From Candidatus Enterococcus courvalinii (GTDB lineage: Bacteria > Bacillota > Bacilli > Lactobacillales > Enterococcaceae): a stretch of DNA of 64,000 bases. The notes beneath the pieces were generated by a model, which did not search any database, was not told the DNA's origin, and saw nothing but the letters and a program-made list of their open reading frames with translations. Both the position numbers and the translations under genes were made by a program. Position 1 is the stretch's first letter. Each line of letters begins with the position of its first letter. Below are positions 28,744 to 37,950 of the stretch, piece by piece. Where the stretch lies: contig NZ_JAFLWI010000001.1 in the NCBI RefSeq assembly GCF_017315945.1, forward strand, positions 1 through 64,000, given 5' to 3'.

Positions 28744-30144
28744 TTGAAAATTGAGCTTTTTTTGCGTAAAACGCAACGGCACACACAACGATTTATTACG
28801 AATCACTTTACTTCGATTCAAATCATTGTGTCTTATTATATTTTGATGACTATCCTTTCATTAGGATTGTTTTACTTACCTGTTTTCCGAGAAAAAGGTA
28901 GCCACGTGCCATTTGTCGATATGCTATTTATGGCAATCAGCACAGTTAGTGTGACTGGTCTTTCTACATTTGATATCAATTCGGTATTCAATGATTCTGG
29001 CATTATTTTGTTGGAGGTTCTGTTTCAAATCGGCGGGCTAGGAATCATGATGATTTCAACAGCTTTTATTATTTTATCCAAAAGGCGCATTACGTTGCGT
29101 CAACGACAACTGATTATGACAGATATGAACCAGCCACGACTCTCGGGAATTGTGCGCTTGATTCGGACAACTTTTTCTATTCTAATTTGGTTTCAAGTGA
29201 TTTTTGGTACATTATTTTCAATTTATTTCTATTATCAAGGATACTTTGAGCGCTGGCGCGATGCTATCTTTTATGGTTTTTATCAAGCGATATCAGCCGT
29301 GACCAATTCTGGCTTTGACGTGACTGGTGACTCTATCAAGCCTTTTGCTCATGACTATCCATTTTTGATTGCTATCATGTTTTTGATTTTCATTGGCGGG
29401 ATTGGTTTTCCAGTTTTAATGGAAGTTCGTGAATGGTTTTTGTATCGAAAACGAAAAGAGCGTTTGCCTTTTCGCTTCTCTTTATTTACCAAATTAGCCG
29501 TTTTGGCTTTTATCATTTTATTTGTTAGTGGTACATTGTTGATTTATTTATTGGAAAAAGATCACCTCTTCCATTCTTCCAGTCAAGGTGTCCAATGGAT
29601 TAATTCCATGTTTTATTCAATGACTACACGGAATGCGGGACTTCAAATTCATGATTTAGGTAATTTTCAAATCACCACATTAATTGTTTTTTCGTTACTG
29701 ATGTTTATCGGATGTAGTCCAAGCTCTGTCGGTGGCGGTATTCGAACAACAACCGTTGCAATCATTGGTCTTTATCTCTACTCTTTCTTGAAAAGCGAAG
29801 ATAACATCAATATTTTTGGGCGAAGAATCGATGATGATGATGTTCGTAAATCCGTTGTGGTATTTATGTTGTCCCTTGGCATGTGCTTCTTCTGTATCCT
29901 GTTTCTATCAGCAACAGAAGAGCAATCTCTAATAGCGATTATCGTAGAGGTCACCTCTGCTTTTGGGACAACTGGTCTTTCATTAGGTATCACTCCTGAT
30001 CTTTCTGTCATTGGGAAGATCACGATTGCCGGGCTGATGTTTATCGGACGAATTGGGATGCTTTACACATTGATGTTGTTCGTGCCAAAAGAAACACGAG
30101 ATTTAGGCTATGAATATCCGTCAGAAAAAATTATTATTGGGTAA
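28744..30144 (+). CDS. ktrB: KtrB/TrkH-type potassium transport subunit
   Basis: Membrane pore subunit of a Na+/H+-coupled K+ uptake system. It has 466 residues. I chose the TTG at 28744 because GGAGG (28729-28733) lies 10 nt upstream; the TTG at 28735 is too near. The four P-loop repeats are visible through their filter segments: STVSVTGLST, AVTNSGFDVT, TTRNAGLQIH, and SAFGTTGLSLG. KtrB needs a cytosolic RCK partner (KtrA), which is not in this window. Confidence 0.93.
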   Translation: MKIELFLRKTQRHTQRFITNHFTSIQIIVSYYILMTILSLGLFYLPVFREKGSHVPFVDMLFMAISTVSVTGLSTFDINSVFNDSGIILLEVLFQIGGLGIMMISTAFIILSKRRITLRQRQLIMTDMNQPRLSGIVRLIRTTFSILIWFQVIFGTLFSIYFYYQGYFERWRDAIFYGFYQAISAVTNSGFDVTGDSIKPFAHDYPFLIAIMFLIFIGGIGFPVLMEVREWFLYRKRKERLPFRFSLFTKLAVLAFIILFVSGTLLIYLLEKDHLFHSSSQGVQWINSMFYSMTTRNAGLQIHDLGNFQITTLIVFSLLMFIGCSPSSVGGGIRTTTVAIIGLYLYSFLKSEDNINIFGRRIDDDDVRKSVVVFMLSLGMCFFCILFLSATEEQSLIAIIVEVTSAFGTTGLSLGITPDLSVIGKITIAGLMFIGRIGMLYTLMLFVPKETRDLGYEYPSEKIIIG

Positions 30145-30155
30145 TACATCTTATT

Positions 30156-30200
30156 GAAAAAGTCCCTCCTGATCTTATCAATCATGAGGAACTTTTTCTT
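30156..30200 (+). terminator. Intrinsic terminator of ktrB
   Basis: AAAAAGTCCCTCCTGAT pairs with ATCATGAGGAACTTTTT (two mismatches) and is followed by CTTTTTT. Confidence 0.85.
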
Positions 30201-30255
30201 TTTTCGATTAAATTTCTCTGTAAAATCCCCCATTTCTTAAGAAAAAGAAAAGCAA

Positions 30256-30285
30256 TTTAACCTTTTTTTCAACATGTGGTATGAT
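30256..30285 (+). promoter_or_regulatory. Likely murT-gatD promoter
   Basis: TTTAAC (30256-30261), 18-nt spacer, TATGAT (30280-30285), 45 nt upstream of the murT start. Confidence 0.5.
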
Positions 30286-30330
30286 AAGTTGAATTTACTC
30301 GTCAACACGACGTTTTTTGGAGGTTACATA

Positions 30331-31683
30331 ATGGGAATACGCAGTCAATTTGCGATTGCAGTTGGAAAATCATCACAATGGGCATTGAAAACATTTTTTA
30401 AAGGTGGTTCAAGCTTACCCGGTAAGCTTGCTCTTAAAATAGATCCGCATATTTTAGATAGTTTAGCCAAAGACTATGAAGTAGTTGTCGTAACTGGAAC
30501 GAATGGTAAAACATTGACTACTGCTTTAACTGTTAATATTTTACGTCAACAATTTGATGAAGTTTTGACAAATCCAACTGGTGCAAATATGGTTCAAGGA
30601 ATCGTTTCAACGTTTTTACAAGCCAAACCAAAAAAAGGACAGAAAAAATTTGCTGTTCTCGAAATTGACGAAGCCAGTTTGAGTAAAGTTACTGAATATA
30701 TGAAACCTGAATTATTTTTATTCACAAATATTTTCCGAGATCAAATGGATCGATACGGAGAAATTTATACAACATACAAAATGATTGTTGACGGTGCTGC
30801 AAAAGCGCCAAATGCAACGATTATTTCAAATGGTGACTCACCAATTTTCAATTCGGTACAAACAGTCAATCCAAACAAATATTATGGTTTTGATCACGAA
30901 GAAGATCACGAACAAATGGCCCACTACAACACAGATGGAGTCTTATGTCCAAAATGTCATCATATCTTGCATTACAAAATGATCACTTATGCTAACTTAG
31001 GGAAATATTATTGTCCAAATTGCGATTTTAAACGTCCTGAGCTTGATTATCGTTTAACTGAAATGATTCGTATGGACAATGTTTCTGCTGATTTTGTCAT
31101 TGATGAACATGAGTATGGTATCGAAGTTGGTGGAATGTATAACGTTTATAATGCCTTAGCTGCTACAGCTGTGGCTGAATATTATGGCGTAGCACCAGAA
31201 AAAATCAAACAAGGTCTAGGCTATGATGAAAAAGTTTTTGGACGTCAAGAAACGATAACAATCAATGACAAGAAATGTACATTGATCCTTGTTAAAAATC
31301 CAGTTGGAATCAATCAAGTAATTGATATGATCGGTCTTGCACCCTATCCATTTTCATTAGTTTCATTATTAAATGCGAATTATGCTGATGGAATTGATGT
31401 CAGTTGGATTTGGGATGGCAACTATGAGAACTTCGCAACAATGGCTATTCCAGCAGTTATCTCTGGTGGAGATCGTCACACAGACATGACTTTGCGTTTA
31501 AAAGTTGCGGGAATACCAGAAGAAAAATTAACGGAAACAAAAGAAATTCCAGAAGTAATTGAAAAAATCAAAACACTTCCAACCGAGCATGTTTATATTC
31601 TAGCTACTTATACCGCTGTTTTGCAGTTGCGTAAAGAATTAGCGAGTCAAGGATATATTAAAGGAGGCATGAATAATGGCTAA
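30331..31683 (+). CDS. murT: MurT, lipid II isoglutaminyl synthase ligase subunit
   Basis: Mur-ligase-like subunit of the MurT/GatD complex that amidates the alpha-carboxyl of D-Glu in lipid II. It has 450 residues. I chose the ATG at 30331 with TTTGGAGG upstream. P-loop VTGTNGKT (about 53-60) is intact, and a four-cysteine zinc ribbon (CPKCHHI ... YYCPNCDF, about 204-232) is present as in MurT. The C-terminal DUF1727 domain follows. It overlaps gatD by 8 nt. Confidence 0.96.
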   Translation: MGIRSQFAIAVGKSSQWALKTFFKGGSSLPGKLALKIDPHILDSLAKDYEVVVVTGTNGKTLTTALTVNILRQQFDEVLTNPTGANMVQGIVSTFLQAKPKKGQKKFAVLEIDEASLSKVTEYMKPELFLFTNIFRDQMDRYGEIYTTYKMIVDGAAKAPNATIISNGDSPIFNSVQTVNPNKYYGFDHEEDHEQMAHYNTDGVLCPKCHHILHYKMITYANLGKYYCPNCDFKRPELDYRLTEMIRMDNVSADFVIDEHEYGIEVGGMYNVYNALAATAVAEYYGVAPEKIKQGLGYDEKVFGRQETITINDKKCTLILVKNPVGINQVIDMIGLAPYPFSLVSLLNANYADGIDVSWIWDGNYENFATMAIPAVISGGDRHTDMTLRLKVAGIPEEKLTETKEIPEVIEKIKTLPTEHVYILATYTAVLQLRKELASQGYIKGGMNNG

Positions 31684-32386
31684 TTATGAATTAACTATTG
31701 CGCACCTGTATGGTAACTTAATGAATACTTACGGGGATAACGGAAATTTATTGATGCTCAAATATGTTGCAGAAAAAATGGGTGTGACCTTCAATTCTGA
31801 AATTGTCAGCATCCATGAAACTTTTGATGAAAAAAAATATGATTTAGTCTTTTTCGGTGGCGGACAAGACTTTGAACAGCTAATCATTTCAAAAGATATT
31901 CAGGACAAAAAGGAATCTTTGACAAACTATATTGAAAATGATGGTGTTATGCTTGCGATTTGTGGTGGCTACCAATTACTTGGTCATTATTACATGGGCG
32001 CTAATGGGGAAAAAATCCAAGGAATTAGTGCTTTAGATCACTATACGCTTAGTCAAGACAATAATCGCTTTATCGGAGATATCGTTATTCACAACGAAGA
32101 ATTCAACGAAACTTATTATGGTTTTGAAAATCACAACGGGCGAACTTTCTTAGGCGAAGGCGAGCGTCCTCTTGGAAAAGTTGTTCAAGGGGAAGGAAAC
32201 AATGGCGAAGATCAGTCTGAAGGAGTTATTTACCGGAATGTTTATGGTTCTTACTTCCATGGTCCTATCTTGGCACGTAACGAACACTTGGCAGAACGTT
32301 TGATTCGTTTAGCTTTAGAAAAGCGTTATGGCAAAGAGTTGGATTTACCAACTGTAACGACACAAAATGTCGTACCTAGTATTTAA
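31676..32386 (+). CDS. gatD: GatD, lipid II isoglutaminyl synthase glutaminase
   Basis: Class I glutamine amidotransferase subunit that supplies ammonia to MurT. It has 236 residues. The nucleophile is in [13 protein letters not shown] (Cys about 97) and the catalytic His in [10 protein letters not shown] (about 195). The N-terminus [17 protein letters not shown] matches CobB/CobQ-like GatD proteins. Coupled to murT; a strong terminator follows. Confidence 0.96.
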   Translation: MANYELTIAHLYGNLMNTYGDNGNLLMLKYVAEKMGVTFNSEIVSIHETFDEKKYDLVFFGGGQDFEQLIISKDIQDKKESLTNYIENDGVMLAICGGYQLLGHYYMGANGEKIQGISALDHYTLSQDNNRFIGDIVIHNEEFNETYYGFENHNGRTFLGEGERPLGKVVQGEGNNGEDQSEGVIYRNVYGSYFHGPILARNEHLAERLIRLALEKRYGKELDLPTVTTQNVVPSI

Positions 32387-32400
32387 TATAAGAAACGCAA

Positions 32401-32450
32401 ACAAAAAGAATGAACCAAAACGAAATTCGCTTTGGCTCATTCTTTTTTGC
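32401..32450. terminator. Bidirectional terminator, gatD / manA
   Basis: AAAAAGAATGAACCAAAACGAA pairs with TTCGCTTTGGCTCATTCTTTTT and ends in T-runs; convergent genes on both sides. Confidence 0.9.
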
Positions 32451-32464
32451 ATTTTTTCAATCAA

Positions 32465-33421
32465 TTATTTCTTTTCACCTGGAACAGAAGCAATGATTGC
32501 TAACTCGCCTTGAACCGTCCATTCTTTGACGCCGTCAGGAATAATACAGCTAGTTCCTTTTTCCAATGAATAAGTTTTGCCGTCAACTACTAACTCGCCA
32601 GCGCCATCAATTACTGTCATCAACGTATAAGGTGCATGTTTTTTGAATGACATGATTCCTTTAACATCCCATTCATAAACGTTAAAGAATTCTGTTTCTA
32701 GGTACGTAACTACGGAAGAATTTCCTTCGCGGATTTCTTTTACGTGTAATTCTGGTGTTTTTGCTGGAACAGTTGTCACATCAATTGATTGTTGGATGTG
32801 TAATTCACGGGTATTTCCTTGGTCATCTTTGCGATCGTAATCATACACACGGTAAGTCGTATCTGAACTTTGTTGTGTTTCTAAAATCATGATTCCTTTA
32901 CCAATTGCGTGGATCGTTCCACTTGGTACATAGAAGAAATCACCTTTTTTCACAGGAACACGTTTCAATAAATCATCCCAACGACCTTCTTCAATCATTT
33001 TTGCAAGTTCTTCACGTGTTTTTGCGTGATGACCATAAATGATTTCTGCACCTGGCTCTGCATCAATGATATACCAACATTCTGTTTTACCTAGTTCACC
33101 TTCATGTTCCATTCCATATGTATCATCTGGATGGACTTGAACAGATAATTCGTCTTCTGCATCTAAAATTTTAATTAACAAAGGGAAAACTGGTTCTGTG
33201 GGATGCCCAAACAACTCTTTATGATTTGCCCAAAGATCATCTAATTTTTGACCTTTAAATTCACCGTTCTCAACAATACTTACACCATGAGGATGCGCAC
33301 TAATTGCCCAATCCTCTCCAATTTTGTCACTAGGAATGTCAAATCCAAATACAGAACGTAGGCGACTTCCTCCCCAAATTTTTTCTTGGAAAACTGGTTT
33401 TAAAAACATAGGTTCTTGCAT
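32465..33421 (-). CDS. manA: Mannose-6-phosphate isomerase, class I
   Basis: Zinc enzyme interconverting mannose-6-P and fructose-6-P. It has 318 residues, the short Firmicute type. Metal-binding residues appear in LSVQVHPDD (Gln, His), KTECWYII (Glu) and VPSGTIHAIG (His). No transporter gene is adjacent. It follows the beta-lactamase-fold gene by 38 nt on the same strand, possibly co-transcribed. Confidence 0.95.
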   Translation of the reverse strand: MQEPMFLKPVFQEKIWGGSRLRSVFGFDIPSDKIGEDWAISAHPHGVSIVENGEFKGQKLDDLWANHKELFGHPTEPVFPLLIKILDAEDELSVQVHPDDTYGMEHEGELGKTECWYIIDAEPGAEIIYGHHAKTREELAKMIEEGRWDDLLKRVPVKKGDFFYVPSGTIHAIGKGIMILETQQSSDTTYRVYDYDRKDDQGNTRELHIQQSIDVTTVPAKTPELHVKEIREGNSSVVTYLETEFFNVYEWDVKGIMSFKKHAPYTLMTVIDGAGELVVDGKTYSLEKGTSCIIPDGVKEWTVQGELAIIASVPGEKK

Positions 33422-33459
33422 AATTCAAACTCCTCTCAACTTTCATAGCTATTATAGCA

Positions 33460-34485
33460 CTATTTCTGTAAGAACGCTTTCTCTTTCAGATAAGTTTCAA
33501 CAATTTCATCACGACATTCAAGATATGTTTCGCGCGCATCATTTGGATGAATTCGGTTTGATAAAAAGATAAAGCTTTCTTGACTAATAATATCAATTAA
33601 TAGGAATGTTCCTGTATATCCTGTGTGGAAGAGTATTGGATGTTGATCCTTTCGATCCAATTTTAAATCCCAACCTAGTGATCGTTGCCCATTTTTTTCA
33701 GGCGTATGATCTTGCAGTAAGGACTCAATCGTTTGTGTCGTCAAAAATTGTCCCCCATTGACTTTTCCCCTAGCCAAATACATTTGAACAAAAGAAATAC
33801 TATCTTCTACATCCAGAAATAAGCCAGCATTCCCCGCATGCTCAGCTAAAACTCTTGCTTTTGGATCATGAGTGATTCCTCTCAAGACTTCTCCAGATGG
33901 TAGTTGTTCAGTAGGAACGATTTTTTTAGATGGAAAAGGTAAAAATAAACTATTCATCATTCCTAAAGGTTCAAGAACTTGTTCTTGAAATAATTCAACC
34001 GCTGGCTCTTGATAGATTTCTTCCAACATCAAACCAAGTAAAATCGTCCCTGCATCAGTATATTTGACCGTTTTACCTAACTCCGCTCCGGGCTGCAATG
34101 TTAAATATGCACCAATCAATTCTTCTTGGGTCAATGAATCTCGGTCAGGAATCCAAGTTTGAATATCTGAAGTGTGCGTCAATAGATGACGAATGGTGAT
34201 CGTCTGGTTTTCAAACGCTGGTAAATAGTGATGCAATGGTTGATCTAGTTCAATTTTTCCGTCTTCCCACAATCGTAAAACAAGTGTTGTAGTAGCAATG
34301 ACTTTTGTTAACGATGCTACATCGAAAAGTAAGTCTTCTGACATCGGTTGTGATTCAGGGACAATTTGAGCTTGCCCTGCTGCAAATGATTCGACTTCTC
34401 CTTGCTTGATAAAAGCAGCCACGACACCGGGATAAAAACCTTCCGCGAGTTTGGCCAAAACCATTTGTTTGGTTTCTGGATACAT
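33460..34485 (-). CDS. Beta-lactamase-family serine hydrolase
   Basis: 341-residue cytoplasmic-looking protein of the beta-lactamase/transpeptidase (class C, Pfam Beta-lactamase) fold, without a signal peptide. The nucleophile motif SxxK is FDVASLTKVIAT (Ser about 54), and YTDAG holds the YxN-like Tyr. A third motif near HTGYTG fits the HTG variant of this family. Such proteins are often esterases or D-amino-acid peptidases, not drug-resistance enzymes; the substrate is unknown. It runs with manA on the minus strand. Confidence 0.85.
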   Translation of the reverse strand: MYPETKQMVLAKLAEGFYPGVVAAFIKQGEVESFAAGQAQIVPESQPMSEDLLFDVASLTKVIATTTLVLRLWEDGKIELDQPLHHYLPAFENQTITIRHLLTHTSDIQTWIPDRDSLTQEELIGAYLTLQPGAELGKTVKYTDAGTILLGLMLEEIYQEPAVELFQEQVLEPLGMMNSLFLPFPSKKIVPTEQLPSGEVLRGITHDPKARVLAEHAGNAGLFLDVEDSISFVQMYLARGKVNGGQFLTTQTIESLLQDHTPEKNGQRSLGWDLKLDRKDQHPILFHTGYTGTFLLIDIISQESFIFLSNRIHPNDARETYLECRDEIVETYLKEKAFLQK

Positions 34486-34618
34486 ATTCTTTCCTCATTT
34501 CTACTTAAAAACTCTCTTAAACGATTTGCTTATGCGTACAGCACAAGCATATATTTTTCTGGAGAGTGAAGCAAGTTGTTTCAGCTAATTTGTTTTGATT
34601 AATTTGTTTCACAAAAAA

Positions 34619-34645
34619 TAAGAGCAGCTATTCAGCTACTCTTAT
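34619..34645 (-). terminator. Intrinsic terminator of the VOC gene
   Basis: AAGAGCAGCT and AGCTACTCTT (one mismatch) around TATTC, followed on the minus strand by TTATTTTTTG. Located about 75 nt after the VOC stop. Confidence 0.75.
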
Positions 34646-34717
34646 CTTTTATCAAAATGATCGAAGCCAACACTATCGTTAAGAAATCATGTTTTTGGCT
34701 AACTCCAATCAATTTAG

Positions 34718-35554
34718 CTATTTTTTAGGATTGCTGACAAACCACCATTCGATACCAATCGCATCATACACAGTGATAACTGATTTTTTCTTATCTAAGA
34801 AGAAATCAAGGTTTTCGGCTTGTAAATGTTCAATCAATATTTCCATGTTTTCTGGTGTCACAACAAATTTCAAGAAGTCTAGTCCTAACACTTCATCTGT
34901 TGGTAAGTCGATTGTTCCACCTGTCGCTTGGTTCAAGCCAACATGAAAATCGCCTTCGTTCAATACGTGTAGACCATTTTCTTCGTTATGTACTTTTAGT
35001 CCGAGTACATGACTCAAAAATTGACGTTCTTTCGCTAGGTCGCTAACATTCAAATGAATTTTTTCAAAATAGGCGCCTGATGTTAACTTCGTGAATTTTT
35101 CTTCAGATTTTCGCAGTAAAGCTTCTTGATCCATTTCGTCAGGTTCTGCTTTTTCAGCATCTTTTTCTTCGTAATAAATTTCAAGTTCGTTACCTTCTGG
35201 ATCAACTAGTAAAATCCCCATACGTGCTTGATCTTCCATTGCATCTTTAATTGGATAATTTGTTTTACGAATACGGCATAAAATATCTGCCATTTCTTCT
35301 ACACTTGGAATGATCAAAGAAAAGCGACTCAACTTTTTGATTTCACCCATATGATCATTGGCACGTGGGCTTTCTTCTAACAAAAGCATTTCGCTATCAC
35401 TTTCTTGTGTACCAAAAATAGCCAACTCATTTTCTTCACGTTTTAAATCAAAACCAACCGTATCTTTATAAAAAGCAATCATTTTATCACGATCTTTGAC
35501 TCGGATAGCCACACTTTTTAAATAGGTAGTAGCCCCCAATTTAAAATCCTTCAT
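34718..35554 (-). CDS. Two-domain VOC protein, CatE-like dioxygenase fold
   Basis: 278-residue protein made of two glyoxalase/VOC domains (about 8-125 and 155-275). Each opens with the beta-alpha-beta-beta-beta pattern: LKSVAIRVKDRDKMIAFYKDTVGF, and KIHLNVSDLAKERQFLSHVLGL. The candidate metal ligand in domain 2 is the His of KIHLNV, while domain 1 has Val-Ala-Ile at that position. It resembles catechol-2,3-dioxygenase-like CatE of Bacillus, but real activity and substrate are unknown. Promoter at 35585-35613. Confidence 0.83.
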   Translation of the reverse strand: MKDFKLGATTYLKSVAIRVKDRDKMIAFYKDTVGFDLKREENELAIFGTQESDSEMLLLEESPRANDHMGEIKKLSRFSLIIPSVEEMADILCRIRKTNYPIKDAMEDQARMGILLVDPEGNELEIYYEEKDAEKAEPDEMDQEALLRKSEEKFTKLTSGAYFEKIHLNVSDLAKERQFLSHVLGLKVHNEENGLHVLNEGDFHVGLNQATGGTIDLPTDEVLGLDFLKFVVTPENMEILIEHLQAENLDFFLDKKKSVITVYDAIGIEWWFVSNPKK

Positions 35555-35584
35555 TTATTCTACTCCCCTTCTGCGTCAAATTAT

Positions 35585-35613
35585 ATTTTAACGATGGATG
35601 CCACTTCTTTCAA
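35585..35613 (-). promoter_or_regulatory. VOC gene promoter
   Basis: Minus strand TTGAAA (35608-35613), 17-nt spacer, TAAAAT (35585-35590). Confidence 0.65.
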
Positions 35614-35775
35614 GCAATAACTAAGATTTTGTGAAATTTATTTAATCAAGGAGTAATGCCCATCTTCTTTTTCTTCAAGAAAGTCAAGAAATTGATGGCA
35701 TCTACTAAATAGTATTCCATGAATACAGTTTTTTAATTGTTTTTCGTTACCAATCAGCCAGTTATTTCAAATATG

Positions 35776-35816
35776 AAAAGGGGATGTGACAATACTTATG
35801 CCACATCCCCTTTTTC
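35776..35816 (-). terminator. Intrinsic terminator of the ABC exporter operon
   Basis: AAAAGGGGATGTGACA pairs with TGCCACATCCCCTTTT (one mismatch) and is flanked by A/T runs. It lies after the two repeat copies that follow the ABC stop codon. Confidence 0.9.
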
Positions 35817-35821
35817 AGAAG

Positions 35822-36060
35822 TAACGGTGTTCCCAAAGCAACTCCTCCATATAACTTGCACTCACTTCAAACATGGAAAGCTATTTTGAGTGCTCGCTCG
35901 TTATCTGTTCGGAGCTAAACGCTTTGTGCCACAACCTTATTTACGGTGTTCCCAAAGCAACTCCTCCACATAACTTGCACTCACTTCAAACATGGAAAGC
36001 TATTTTGAGTGCTCGCTCGTTATCTGTTCGGAGCTAAACGCTTTGTGCCACAACCTCATA
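35822..36060 (-). repeat. 3'-UTR palindromic repeats after ABC exporter genes, two copies
   Basis: Two minus-strand copies (35939-36060 and 35822-35938), near-identical to each other. The first starts GAGGTTGTGGCAC immediately after the stop at 36061. With the hairpin at 35776 and the VOC promoter, they account for most of the 506-bp gap 35555-36060. 35620-35775 shows nothing I can name. Confidence 0.88.
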
Positions 36061-37950
36061 TTAAGCAACTTCTTCAGAAAATTGGCTATTATAAAGGTCT
36101 GCATAGAAACCATCTTTCACCATTAATTCTTCATGATTGCCTGTTTCTACAATTGATCCATGATTCATCACAATAATATTATCCGCATCGCGAATCGTTG
36201 ACAAGCGATGCGCAACCACAAAACTTGTCCGATTTTCTAATAGACGGTTCATTGCTCGTTGAATCAAAATTTCTGTTCGAGTATCGACACTTGAAGTTGC
36301 TTCATCCAGGATCAAGACGTCGGGATTAGCTAGGAATGCACGAGCAATCGTAATCAATTGACGTTGACCTTGGGAGATGTTACTTGCATCTTCATTCAAA
36401 ACTGTGTCATATCCTTCTGGCAATTTGCGAACAAAATCATCGACGTGAGCAGCTTTTGCAGCGGCAATTACTTGTTCTTTTGTCGCTTGTTCATTGCCAT
36501 AATGGATGTTGTCATAAATTGTTCCTGTAAATAACCACGTATCTTGTAAGACCATCGAGAATTTAGCCCGTAATTCATCACGTGACAAGTCTCGAGTATC
36601 GACACCTTCATAGCGAATGCTTCCACCAGACACATCATAAAAGCGTTCCAACAGATTGATTAGTGTCGTTTTACCAGCACCAGTTGGCCCAACGATTGCG
36701 ACCATTTCTCCCGGTTTGACATCTAAATTAAAATCAGTCATCAATAAATTATCCTCAGTATAACCAAACTGCACATTTTCAAAACGAACTTTGTATGGAG
36801 AGTCTACTTCTACAGGAAGTCCTGAAGTTTCATCTGTCATTTCGGCTTCGTCTAGGACTTCAAAAACACGTTCTGCAGAAGCCACGGTTGATTGGATCGT
36901 ATTCATTAAGCTAGCGATTTGGGTAATTGGTTGTGAGAATTGGCTCGTATATTGCAAGAATGCTTGAACGTCCCCTAAAGAGATATTCCCATTTGCTACT
37001 TTGATCCCACCAAGGACAGCGACAAACACATAGCCTAAATTCTTAACGAAGTTCATCAATGGCATGATGATTGCCGAAATAAATTGTGCTTTCCAACCAG
37101 ACGCATAAAGTTTTTCATTTTCAATTTCAAAAACTTCTTGATCTTTTCCAGTATGATTAAAAGTTTTAACAATCGTGTGCCCAGCATAAGTTTCTTCTAC
37201 TTGGTTATTCAACAAGCCTAGGCTCTTTTGTTGATCTGAAAAGTATACTTGTGACTTAGGTGCGACGATCATCACAACGATCAAGCTTAGCGGAATCATA
37301 AGTAAAGCAACTAATGTCAACTGCCAACTAATCGATAGCATCATCACGATAACTCCAACTAGTGTCACTATACTTGTTACAAATTGTGTCAGATTTTGTT
37401 GAAGAGTACTTGCAATGTTGTCCATATCATTGATTGCCCGAGACATAATGTCACCATTCGTATGTGTATCATAATAAGAAATGGGTACTCGATTCATTTT
37501 AGCTTCTAAATCCTTACGTAAATCATAGACTGTTCGTTGTGAGACACGTGTCATAATAAACTGTTGTAAGAAACTAAAAACAGCAGCAATAACATACATG
37601 ATAATAACGGTCGCAATAATTTGACCGATTTTGTCAAAATTAATTGGAAACTCAGTTACTTTTTGACCTTGTTGCATCTGTTCTGCACCAATCATGACGC
37701 CTTTAAAAATTTCGGTTGTTGCACGACCTAAAACTTTTGGCGTTTGGATTTGGAAAATGATTGCTGCGATTGCCAAAACAAATACTAAAACAATCGCAAC
37801 TAGTCGTTTTGACATATAACTGAAGAGCCGATGAACTGTCCCCCAGAAATTTTTTGCTTTTTCTCCTTTTGCACCAATGTTGCGCCCAGGTCCATGACCG
37901 CCTCCGCCACGCATTGATCCATGAGAGGATTGTGTATTCTCTTTACTCAT
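36061..37950 (-). CDS. ABC exporter half-transporter, canonical ATP-site subunit
   Basis: 629-residue half-transporter: Gly/His-rich N-terminus (MRGGGGHGPGRN), six transmembrane segments (about 45-350), then an ATPase domain. Walker A GPTGAGKTTL (about 425). Walker B LILDEATSSVD has the catalytic Glu. The signature is altered, ISQGQRQ instead of LSGGQ (about 526). It overlaps its partner gene by 4 nt. This pattern is typical of heterodimeric multidrug exporters (BmrCD, LmrCD and the Enterococcus Efr families). Substrate unknown; likely controlled by the adjacent TetR repressor. Confidence 0.93.
   Translation of the reverse strand: MSKENTQSSHGSMRGGGGHGPGRNIGAKGEKAKNFWGTVHRLFSYMSKRLVAIVLVFVLAIAAIIFQIQTPKVLGRATTEIFKGVMIGAEQMQQGQKVTEFPINFDKIGQIIATVIIMYVIAAVFSFLQQFIMTRVSQRTVYDLRKDLEAKMNRVPISYYDTHTNGDIMSRAINDMDNIASTLQQNLTQFVTSIVTLVGVIVMMLSISWQLTLVALLMIPLSLIVVMIVAPKSQVYFSDQQKSLGLLNNQVEETYAGHTIVKTFNHTGKDQEVFEIENEKLYASGWKAQFISAIIMPLMNFVKNLGYVFVAVLGGIKVANGNISLGDVQAFLQYTSQFSQPITQIASLMNTIQSTVASAERVFEVLDEAEMTDETSGLPVEVDSPYKVRFENVQFGYTEDNLLMTDFNLDVKPGEMVAIVGPTGAGKTTLINLLERFYDVSGGSIRYEGVDTRDLSRDELRAKFSMVLQDTWLFTGTIYDNIHYGNEQATKEQVIAAAKAAHVDDFVRKLPEGYDTVLNEDASNISQGQRQLITIARAFLANPDVLILDEATSSVDTRTEILIQRAMNRLLENRTSFVVAHRLSTIRDADNIIVMNHGSIVETGNHEELMVKDGFYADLYNSQFSEEVA

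Noticed and set aside
35640-35720. Weak inverted repeat ATGCCCATC ... GATGGCAT near the VOC promoter
   Set aside because: It has a bulge and long loop and could be chance; not placed at a promoter or terminator.
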